Assembly: GCA_937894465.1 (NCBI GenBank)
Contig: CALCRE010000090.1
Span: 1-19,957 of the forward strand
Direction of reading: 5' to 3'
Length of the DNA: 19,957 bases
DNA from: an uncultured Clostridia bacterium
GTDB lineage: Bacteria; Bacillota; Clostridia; JAAYHZ01
Both the position numbers and the translations under genes were made by a program. Below the pieces are notes generated by a model. That model saw only the letters and a list, made by a program, of their open reading frames with translations, searched no databases and was not told the origin of the DNA. Of the stretch, positions 14,751-19,957 are shown piece after piece. Positions within the stretch are counted from its first letter, which is position 1. Each line of letters starts with the position of its first letter.

Positions 14751-15188
14751 ATGGAGGAAATAAAAATAGAATTATCAATAGTACAGAAATATCTTGAATG
14801 GTTGAAGACAAAATTATATCTTCATTTAAAAGCAGATAATGCGAGTAGGAGAGCGGTTAAACGAGGTGAAGTTTATAAATGTAGCTTAGGAGAAGGTATA
14901 GGGAGTGAGCAATGTAAAGAAAGACCATGCGTAATTCTTCAGAGTAATGCAGGGAATGCTAAGTCGCCAAATACAATAGTAGCTCCAATAACTCATACAA
15001 CATCTACTCTTCAAATTGTAGTACCAATAGCTGATAAGCGTAATTTAAATGGAGATGTTATTTTAGATGGAAACGTGTTGTTAGGAAATATTATTTGTGT
15101 TAGTAAAGCCAGGCTAGGGGAATATGTAGCTAAACTAGAACCTAAAGAATCAAAAATATTGCTTTTTGAATATAATAATAGTAAATGA
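14751..15188 (+). CDS. MazF/PemK-like toxin-domain protein with N-terminal extension
   Basis: The 145-aa protein has about 37 extra N-terminal residues, rich in charged and leucine positions (KIELSIVQKYLEWLKTKLYL), before a MazF/PemK domain. The domain reads KRGEVYKCSLGEGIGSEQCK, ERPCVILQSNAGN and SPNTIVAPITH. Arg58 and Thr81 align with catalytic Arg25 and Thr48 of B. subtilis MazF, so RNA cleavage is possible. No antitoxin-like gene sits next to it: upstream is the nitroreductase remnant and downstream a hairpin-rich gap. Stand-alone MazF-like genes with this extension and the GIGSEQ motif are familiar from phage and clostridial contexts. GGGGG lies just before the ATG. Whether it is toxic, or the extension self-restrains it, cannot be judged from sequence. 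Confidence 0.85.
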   Translation: MEEIKIELSIVQKYLEWLKTKLYLHLKADNASRRAVKRGEVYKCSLGEGIGSEQCKERPCVILQSNAGNAKSPNTIVAPITHTTSTLQIVVPIADKRNLNGDVILDGNVLLGNIICVSKARLGEYVAKLEPKESKILLFEYNNSK

Positions 15189-15211
15189 AGATAATAAAAT
15201 AGACAAAGATG

Positions 15212-15274
15212 CTTTGAGATGAATGCTCAAAGTGGTATATAAGTCGAAGATAGGGAGTCACGAGTTGGCTCCCT
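15212..15274 (+). repeat. two hairpins after the MazF-like gene
   Basis: CTTTGAG (15212-15218) and CTCAAAG (15226-15232) pair perfectly. AGGGAGTCA (15252-15260) and TGGCTCCCT (15266-15274) pair over 9 bp with one G-T wobble, followed by the AT-rich TATTATTTAAATAAT. The second could act as a weak terminator for the MazF-like gene. Confidence 0.4.
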
Positions 15275-15298
15275 GGTATTATTTAAATAATGAGATCA

Positions 15299-15323
15299 GC
15301 TAATAATTTAGCAGGTTTTTTTT
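15299..15323 (+). terminator. short hairpin plus T-run before the HNH gene
   Basis: GCTAA (15299-15303) and TTAGC (15308-15312) form a 5-bp stem followed by AGG and eight Ts. The stem is weak, but the T-run is good. It may end the transcript of the MazF-like gene. Confidence 0.4.
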
Positions 15324-15344
15324 ATGCCTGAAATAAAGTAGGTA

Positions 15345-15872
15345 ATGTTTATACCCTGGAAACCCAAATCTATCTGCAGCAATCCCGGATGCAATGAACT
15401 TACTCATGATAGGTACTGCAGTAGACATAAAAGAGGAGTTAGTAAAGGGAGAAACAATATTAATTCCAAAATATATAACAACCGTTGGCGAAAAGCTATC
15501 AAAACATACTTAAAAGATAATCCTCCCCGCGCTCATTGTGAAAAGGAAGACAGACTTACTCCTACTACAGAAGTAGATCATATCATTCCGAAATGTCGCG
15601 ACATGAAACTGTTCTGTGATAAGAGTAACTGGCAGTCCCTTTGTAAGAAGTGTCACAGCAAAAAGACTGCTCTTGAGGATAGTAGATTTGGAGATCATGT
15701 GGATATCGATGTAGCCATTACAACGGAACACATGGCTTTGGCTGCAGCAGATTTAGGCCTTGGAACCTGTTGGGTTTGTGCTTTCGATGCTAAAAGGTGC
15801 CATGCAAACTTGGAACTGCCGGATTCTTTGGAAGTGATCGCATTGTTGCCTGTGGGTTACCCGGAATCATAA
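15345..15872 (+). CDS. chimeric ORF: phage-type HNH nuclease joined to nitroreductase C-terminus
   Basis: The ORF of 175 codons has two unrelated halves. Residues 1-116 are an HNH endonuclease of the phage type: WKPKSICSNPGCNELT, YNNRWRKAIKTYLK, CEKEDRLTPTTEVDHIIPK, NWQSLCKKCHSKKT and ALEDSRFG. The DH (78-79), Asn95 and His104 core and the Cys100/Cys103 pair remain. The first zinc pair seems damaged: family members usually read PLCxHC, whereas here it is PPRAHC, so only Cys65 is left. Residues 117-175 (DHVDIDVAITTEHM onward) are the C-terminal part of a nitroreductase, in frame. The ribosome site is poor (AAGTAGGTA before ATG). I regard this as a fusion made by insertion or deletion and probably a decaying gene. 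The nuclease part may still fold. Confidence 0.75.
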   Translation: MFIPWKPKSICSNPGCNELTHDRYCSRHKRGVSKGRNNINSKIYNNRWRKAIKTYLKDNPPRAHCEKEDRLTPTTEVDHIIPKCRDMKLFCDKSNWQSLCKKCHSKKTALEDSRFGDHVDIDVAITTEHMALAAADLGLGTCWVCAFDAKRCHANLELPDSLEVIALLPVGYPES

Positions 15873-15946
15873 GAAATACCGGTCAAGAAGAGAAAAGCAT
15901 TGAAAGAGCTTGTGTGCTTTAACAAATATGAAGAGTAAGGAAAGAG

Positions 15947-15968
15947 AAAGGACAGTTAACTGTCCTTT
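15947..15968. terminator. bidirectional terminator palindrome
   Basis: This is a perfect 22-bp palindrome centred on TTAA at 15956-15959, with flanks AAAGGACAG and CTGTCCTTT. It sits between the convergent nitroreductase remnant and the phenylacetate-CoA ligase gene, and overlaps the ligase stop codon (15967-15969). AAAG/CTTT ends give short T-runs in both directions. Confidence 0.7.
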
Positions 15969-17202
15969 ACTCATATCGATAATCAAATATTCTTTTACTT
16001 TTCTTCTCACTTCTTGGCAGGAATCCTAGGCTGACCACTTCCGTGATGATTTGGATGCCGATTTTAGACTTAAAGCAGGTGCACACCTCTTTCTCTAAAT
16101 TTTCGGTTGGTACGGATTGATCCTTTTCCACCCTTAAACGCATGGAATCTCTTCCGTCCGCGTGCTCGATCACTACTTGATACTCACTGCTGACACCGTC
16201 TATATCTCTCAACACTTCATCAATTTGCCCCGGATAGATATTGACGCCTTTGACCTTTACCATATCGTCTGTCCGTCCGACAATAACATCATGACGAGGA
16301 TAAGCTAGTCCGCAAGGACACGACCCCGGAATCAAGCGAGTAATGTCACGGGTCCTGTATCTTAAAAGAGGAGCTCCTTCTTTTCTTAATGTAGTGATGA
16401 CCAATTCCCCGTATTCGCCTTCTTTGACCGGTTGTAATGTAGTAGGATCGATGATTTCAAAATATAGGTAATCATCCCAGTAATGAATACCGTTATGTAA
16501 GTGACAGTCGATGGATATCCCCGGCCCATATATTTCTGTCAAACCATATATATCATACAATTCTATGTTCAATTCGCCGGAGATGCGTTTACGCATTTTT
16601 TCGCCCCAACGCTCCGAACCGATAATACCTTTTTTCAAATGAATCTTGTCATGAAGGCCTCTTTTGGCAACTTCTTCTGCAATGACCAAAGCATAAGAGG
16701 ATGTACCGATTAATACGGTGGTTTTCAAATCCACCATCATCTGAAGCTGCTTTTCCGTGTTTCCCGGTCCAGTGGGAACAGCCATGGCGCCGATTCTTTC
16801 CACACCGGCTTGAAAACCGGTTCCTGCGGTCCACAATCCGAAGCCCGGTGTTATTTGCACGCGATCCTGCTTGGTCATTCCTGCAACTTCGAAACATCTG
16901 GCCATCATGATAGACCAATCTTGCACGTCATTGGCTGTGTATGGAATAATAACGGGTTTTCCGGTGGTTCCGGAGGATGAATGAATCCGAACGATATCTT
17001 CGTCGGGAACAACTTGTAGCCCTAGTGGGTAGATATCCCGCAATTCCTCTTTTGTCGTAAAAGGAAGATTCTTTATATCGTCTAAAGATTTGATATCTTC
17101 AGGGCGTACACCGCTTTTCTTGAATTTCTCCTTGTAAAAAGAACTGTTGCGATCCAATCGCACCAAAAGATCATGTAACAAATTGAACTGTTGCTCTCTC
17201 AC
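15967..17202 (-). CDS. paaK: phenylacetate-CoA ligase (AMP-forming)
   Basis: About 411 aa. This ANL-superfamily enzyme couples phenylacetate (or indole-/hydroxyphenyl-acetate) to CoA with ATP. The P-loop is SSSGTTGKP (about 75-83). IYGLTEIYGPG is the A5-like motif. RYRTRDITRLIPGSCPCG is the cysteine-bearing loop typical of PaaK. GRTDDMVKVKGVNIYP is the hinge, and LPRSEKKSKRIFD holds the C-terminal lysines. The leftmost ATG (17211) directly abuts AGGAG with no spacing, so GTG 17202, 9 nt away, is a better start. The N-terminus is slightly shorter than the usual 430 aa. It lies 188 nt downstream of iorB but has its own promoter and follows a terminator, so it is a separate unit. Iron-sulfur IOR makes the same aryl-acetyl-CoA products from oxo acids, so the two fit one pathway. 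Confidence 0.92.
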   Translation of the reverse strand: MREQQFNLLHDLLVRLDRNSSFYKEKFKKSGVRPEDIKSLDDIKNLPFTTKEELRDIYPLGLQVVPDEDIVRIHSSSGTTGKPVIIPYTANDVQDWSIMMARCFEVAGMTKQDRVQITPGFGLWTAGTGFQAGVERIGAMAVPTGPGNTEKQLQMMVDLKTTVLIGTSSYALVIAEEVAKRGLHDKIHLKKGIIGSERWGEKMRKRISGELNIELYDIYGLTEIYGPGISIDCHLHNGIHYWDDYLYFEIIDPTTLQPVKEGEYGELVITTLRKEGAPLLRYRTRDITRLIPGSCPCGLAYPRHDVIVGRTDDMVKVKGVNIYPGQIDEVLRDIDGVSSEYQVVIEHADGRDSMRLRVEKDQSVPTENLEKEVCTCFKSKIGIQIITEVVSLGFLPRSEKKSKRIFDYRYE

Positions 17203-17258
17203 AAAACTCATCTCCTAATTAGATCCCTATTGGATCCTCTCATCTAATCTATTCTCAT

Positions 17259-17284
17259 ATATGGAGGGAACAGACCCTTCATAT
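17259..17284 (-). repeat. hairpin at the start of the paaK transcript
   Basis: On the minus strand ATATGAAGGG and CCCTCCATAT (rc of 17275-17284 and 17259-17268) pair over 10 bp with one mismatch and a 6-nt loop, beginning 6 nt after the -10 box. A second small inverted repeat, GATCC/GGATC (17222-17236), follows before the ribosome site. It could be an operator or an RNA leader hairpin. Confidence 0.4.
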
Positions 17285-17290
17285 CTTTTG

Positions 17291-17319
17291 ATTATATGCA
17301 AAAACCATAAGATATGCAA
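17291..17319 (-). promoter_or_regulatory. promoter of the phenylacetate-CoA ligase gene
   Basis: On the minus strand TTGCAT (rc of 17314-17319), a 17-nt spacer, then TATAAT (rc of 17291-17296). A strong sigma-A match, about 90 nt before the start codon. Confidence 0.7.
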
Positions 17320-17348
17320 GTGCGAATTTTTCATGAAAGTTCTGATTT

Positions 17349-17376
17349 AAAAAAGCAAGCAAAAATGCTTGCTTTT
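17349..17376 (-). terminator. terminator after iorAB
   Basis: On the minus strand AAAAGCAAGCA (rc of 17366-17376) and TGCTTGCTTTT (rc of 17351-17361) pair perfectly over 11 bp around a 4-nt loop, and the T-run continues for two more bases. It ends the iorA-iorB transcript before the paaK promoter. Confidence 0.88.
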
Positions 17377-17399
17377 CTATACAGGCCTATTTGAAGTCT

Positions 17400-17984
17400 T
17401 TACTTTATATATGCCGCTCCTATGTCAAAGGCTTTGCAATTCATATCAACAAATTTAGGTTTTACCATTTTGGCCATGCAATCTTTGATCAATTGGGCTT
17501 TTACCGGGATAATTCCGGTAGCCCAAGCGATTCCGATTAAAACTACATTGAGGGTTTTCACCGAACCTGCTTGCCGGGCTAACGTCATCCCGTCAACAAA
17601 GATGCTCTCCGGTGCATATTTTTTAATATAGTCGAACATCGGCTCCGGATCATAGGATTTGCCTGTCAAGGATGCCGTTACCGGTTGTATGGCTCGAGTA
17701 TTCACAATGCACTTTCCGGAAGGAGTCAAGCGATGTAGTTCCCTGACGACCTCCGAGGGCTCGAATCCGATGATCAAGTCGGCAGACCCCGAAGGAATCA
17801 ATGGATTCTTGTTAAGACTGTCTATTCGTACATGGCTGGTGACACAGCCGCCACGTTGAGCCATTCCAATGGTTTCGGACGTCCTTGTAAAAAACCCGGC
17901 CTCCAAGGCGGAAGCTGCTAACAGTCTGGAGGCTAATACCGTTCCTTGTCCTCCTGTTCCGGTGATAAGGATATCACATTTCAT
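17400..17984 (-). CDS. iorB: indolepyruvate:ferredoxin oxidoreductase, beta subunit
   Basis: This 194-aa protein is the gamma/beta-type 2-oxoacid:acceptor oxidoreductase subunit. It shows ILITGTGGQGTVLASRLLA (about 5-23), SETIGMAQRGGCVTSHVRI and GFEPSEVVRELHRLTP, all standard for IorB. With IorA it oxidatively decarboxylates aryl 2-oxo acids (indolepyruvate, phenylpyruvate, hydroxyphenylpyruvate) to aryl-acetyl-CoA and reduces ferredoxin. Its ATG follows the iorA stop directly (0 nt gap), with the ribosome site AAGGAAGGTGAT inside the end of iorA. The subunits are thus made in a coupled way. The terminator at 17349-17376 ends the unit. Confidence 0.94.
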   Translation of the reverse strand: MKCDILITGTGGQGTVLASRLLAASALEAGFFTRTSETIGMAQRGGCVTSHVRIDSLNKNPLIPSGSADLIIGFEPSEVVRELHRLTPSGKCIVNTRAIQPVTASLTGKSYDPEPMFDYIKKYAPESIFVDGMTLARQAGSVKTLNVVLIGIAWATGIIPVKAQLIKDCMAKMVKPKFVDMNCKAFDIGAAYIK

Positions 17985-19787
17985 TTAAGAATCACCTTCC
18001 TTTTTTTGTACAATAGCCTTTGTCGGGCATATTTGGGCACATAAGTCGCACCCGTAGCATAAGGGTTGGTCTATCAACACCTTATCACCCTCCATGATGA
18101 TGGCAGGACACCCGATCCTGGTGATACACAATCTACACTGAATGCACTTGTCTTGTTCCACCATATAAGGAGGTTCGGGTTTTGCTACGGCAATACAAGG
18201 AGCTTCAAATATGACGGCGGAAGGTCCTTCAACGGCTACGGCTTCTTTAACGGCTTTCACTGCACCTTTTAAATCGAAAGGATTTTGCTTTATAACTGTC
18301 TTGACACCGCAAGCTTTTAACATGTTGTGGATGTCAATCCTTTCAGAGATATTGTTCATCATGGTCTTCCCGGTGCCGGGGTGGGGTTGCTGACCGGTCA
18401 TGGCCGTGGTACTGTTGTCCAATACGATCACGGTGATGTCCGTGTTGTTGTATACAGCATTGATCACGCCGGGTATTCCGGTGTGGAAGAAGGTTGAATC
18501 TCCTATAAATGCAATGTGTTTTACATATGGTTGGCTTCTTTGAAGACCTTGGGCGATGGTGATTCCCGCACCCATACACAGGCAGGTATCCACCATTTCA
18601 AGAGGTTTTGCATTGCCTAATGTATAGCAACCGATATCTCCTGTGTAGACACATTTTTGTTTTGCAGTGGCTTGTTTAACAGCATAAAAGGAAGCTCTGT
18701 GAGGACACCCTGCACACAACACAGGAGGCCTTACAGGCAATTCCGGCTTATCTACCGGTGATTCCTTTATGGTTTCTTGCTTTCCGATGAATTTTCCGAT
18801 TGTTTTGGATACAATTTCCAAATTCAATTCTCCTGCACTTGGTACATGACCGGTTTTCTTGCCGTAGATTTTAGGCAGCGCTCCGGTTTTCAAGGTGCAT
18901 TCCAATAAGCCTTCTTCTACAACAGGGTCAAGTTCTTCGAAGACTAAAACTTTATCCAACCCTTCTAAAAACTCGGCAGCTTTCTTTTTGGGGAATGGAA
19001 AAGCCGTTCCTACTTTTAAAAGCTTTATATCCTCCTTAAATGAAGACAACGCTTCAAGTGCATAGGTATATGCTATACCGGATGCGGCGATGCCGATTTT
19101 TCCGGATCCCGTAATAGGATTGTATGAAGACTCGGACAGCATGTCCCCGATTTTGTCCTGGTTTTCTTCGATATGTTTATGATTTTTGTATGACAATGCC
19201 GGGAAAATGACCCAACGCTTGTCTTTTATGAAACCTCCTATAGGCAGTTTTTTTCGCTCTTCGCTCACCTCTATGGTACTACAGGAGTGACACACCCTTG
19301 TGGTGGGACGCAATAGAACCGGCATCCCGATTTCTTCCGAAAGCGCAAAAGCTGATTGTGTCATTTCATAAGCTTCTTCCGGAGTGGACGGATCAAAAAC
19401 CGGTATGTTGGCATATTTGGCAAAGTGTCTTGTGTCTTGTTCCGTTTGAGATGAAATGGGACCGGGATCATCGGCCACCAGAATCACCATGCCTCCCTTG
19501 ACCCCGATATAGATTAAACTCATTAAAGGGTCGGAGGCCACATTCAACCCCACTTGTTTCATGGTTACCAAAGAACGGGCTCCGGTATAAGAAGCGCCTG
19601 CTGCAACTTCCAAAGCCACTTTCTCATTAACCGACCATTCCACGTAAATATCTCCGGGATTGTTTGCCGCCACTGTCTCTAACACCTCAGATGACGGAGT
19701 TCCCGGATATCCGGTGACTATATGAACTCCGGCGGCGATTGCGCTGAGGGCGATGGCTTCATTACCCATCAGAAGCTTTTTTGTCAT
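17985..19787 (-). CDS. iorA: indolepyruvate:ferredoxin oxidoreductase, alpha subunit
   Basis: This 600-aa subunit holds the TPP and Fe-S centres. The N-terminal pyrimidine-binding domain starts MTKKLLMGNEAIALSAIAAG, with TGYPGTPSSEV. CAGCPHRASF (about 358-367) opens the pyrophosphate-binding domain, with GDIGCYTLG (383) and GDSTFFHTG (429). The C-terminus is a two-cluster ferredoxin domain: Cys548/551/554/560 (CIQCRLCITRIGCP) and Cys577/580/583/587 (CYGCDLCAQICP). All expected features of an intact, full-length IorA are present. The ATG has GGGAGG upstream. It leads the iorAB unit, used by anaerobes in oxidising aromatic amino acids and feeding electrons to ferredoxin. Confidence 0.96.
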   Translation of the reverse strand: MTKKLLMGNEAIALSAIAAGVHIVTGYPGTPSSEVLETVAANNPGDIYVEWSVNEKVALEVAAGASYTGARSLVTMKQVGLNVASDPLMSLIYIGVKGGMVILVADDPGPISSQTEQDTRHFAKYANIPVFDPSTPEEAYEMTQSAFALSEEIGMPVLLRPTTRVCHSCSTIEVSEERKKLPIGGFIKDKRWVIFPALSYKNHKHIEENQDKIGDMLSESSYNPITGSGKIGIAASGIAYTYALEALSSFKEDIKLLKVGTAFPFPKKKAAEFLEGLDKVLVFEELDPVVEEGLLECTLKTGALPKIYGKKTGHVPSAGELNLEIVSKTIGKFIGKQETIKESPVDKPELPVRPPVLCAGCPHRASFYAVKQATAKQKCVYTGDIGCYTLGNAKPLEMVDTCLCMGAGITIAQGLQRSQPYVKHIAFIGDSTFFHTGIPGVINAVYNNTDITVIVLDNSTTAMTGQQPHPGTGKTMMNNISERIDIHNMLKACGVKTVIKQNPFDLKGAVKAVKEAVAVEGPSAVIFEAPCIAVAKPEPPYMVEQDKCIQCRLCITRIGCPAIIMEGDKVLIDQPLCYGCDLCAQICPTKAIVQKKEGDS

Positions 19788-19863
19788 TATGTACCTCCCA
19801 TTCTTTTTCTAGGTTTTACAAATCTATTTTATTCAAGTAGTTCGAATTAAAAGTTTACTCTTT

Positions 19864-19892
19864 ATTATATTAAATATAATTTGTGAAGTAAA
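19864..19892 (-). promoter_or_regulatory. promoter of iorAB
   Basis: On the minus strand TTTACT (rc of 19887-19892), a 17-nt spacer, then TATAAT (rc of 19864-19869), about 75 nt before the iorA start. I see nothing further in 19893-19957. Confidence 0.55.
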
Positions 19893-19957
19893 GGCCTTCC
19901 GGTACAGTTGTGAAGAATCAAATTAAATAAAATCGACACTATTTCCGTTAATATGTA

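Larger units (their letters stand above)
14643..15692 (+). mobile_element. foreign segment inserted into the nitroreductase gene
   Basis: This is the stretch bounded by recognisable nitroreductase coding on both sides. It holds a MazF/PemK-like gene and an HNH nuclease gene of the kind found in prophages. The MazF-like gene is visibly more AT-rich than its neighbours (many AGA, ATA and AAT codons). I found no transposase, integrase, target-site duplication or terminal repeats shared by the two ends. TGTGCAT (14643-14649) is inverted as ATGCACA about 50 nt inside the left end. A prophage scar or illegitimate recombination fits better than a classical IS. The exact borders are estimates. Confidence 0.55.
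14516..15938 (+). pseudogene. nitroreductase-family gene, broken into three pieces
   Basis: Piece 1 (ATG 14516-14554) reads MSFIELAKKRYSV, a standard start of small FMN nitroreductases, with AAAGGATG upstream. Piece 2 (14556-14642), in another frame, reads APSVVNYQPYRFIVATEQEV followed by KDKISESYP. About 20-25 codons between them (the usual RSFSDKPV...LEAGR part) are deleted and the frame is shifted. Piece 3 (about 15693-15938) reads DHVDIDVAITTEHMALAAAD, LGLGTCWVCAFDAK and ALLPVGYPES. A TAA at 15870 follows, then the same frame continues with EIPVKKRKALKELVCFN to a second TAA at 15936, so the first is a premature stop. Between pieces 2 and 3 about 1.05 kb of unrelated DNA replaces roughly 45 codons. 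No active enzyme can be made. Confidence 0.85.

Noticed and set aside
14643..15692. Group I/II intron or classical insertion sequence in the nitroreductase
   Set aside because: The flanking coding is missing about 45 codons and the 5' part is already frameshifted, so splicing would not restore a gene. No intron-like core, transposase or terminal inverted repeats were visible.

Overview
The window looks like a chromosomal segment of a low-GC, strictly anaerobic Firmicute (Clostridia). Pointers are the AT-rich sequence, strong AGGAG/GGAGG ribosome sites, several TTG/GTG starts, the clostridial form of MnmA, paired Rrf2 regulators ending in MYYI, FeoAB, and an indolepyruvate:ferredoxin oxidoreductase used in amino-acid fermentation. 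The species is not identifiable by eye. No rRNA, tRNA or CRISPR array was seen.

Layout. (1) 1-900: the 5' part of a CNNM/DUF21 (TlyC/CorC-like) membrane protein gene on the minus strand. It has a clear promoter about 270 nt upstream and a long leader that contains a possible 59-aa small ORF. (2) 947-6194: a plus-strand module of OmpR-type response regulator, histidine kinase with almost no extracytoplasmic sensor, LolD/MacB-type ATPase and a double-FtsX permease. TGTCA direct repeats lie in front of the transporter genes. (3) 6189-8147: a ZIP metal transporter and serine O-acetyltransferase, closed by a strong terminator. (4) 8190-12275: a sulfur operon with the order Rrf2 (no cysteines), mnmA, Rrf2 (three-Cys Fe-S type), cysK, metA. 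(5) 12303-14359: feoA-feoB for ferrous iron uptake. (6) 14360-15968: a broken nitroreductase gene whose middle is replaced by about 1.05 kb of foreign-looking, AT-rich DNA carrying a MazF/PemK toxin-like gene and a phage-type HNH nuclease. The nuclease is fused in frame to the nitroreductase C-terminus. (7) 15967-19892, minus strand: iorA-iorB with a terminator, then a separately promoted phenylacetate-CoA ligase.

How the genes fit together. Serine acetyltransferase, CysK and MetA supply O-acetylserine, cysteine and the activated homoserine for methionine. MnmA spends cysteine-derived sulfur on tRNA. The Rrf2 pair probably links cysteine and Fe-S status to this operon, and FeoAB supplies iron. 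IorAB with PaaK handles aryl 2-oxo acids and aryl acetates from aromatic amino acids. The most unusual locus is the nitroreductase/MazF/HNH mosaic. The Rrf2-mnmA-Rrf2 arrangement without iscS/nifU and the self-contained sensor-transporter module come next.
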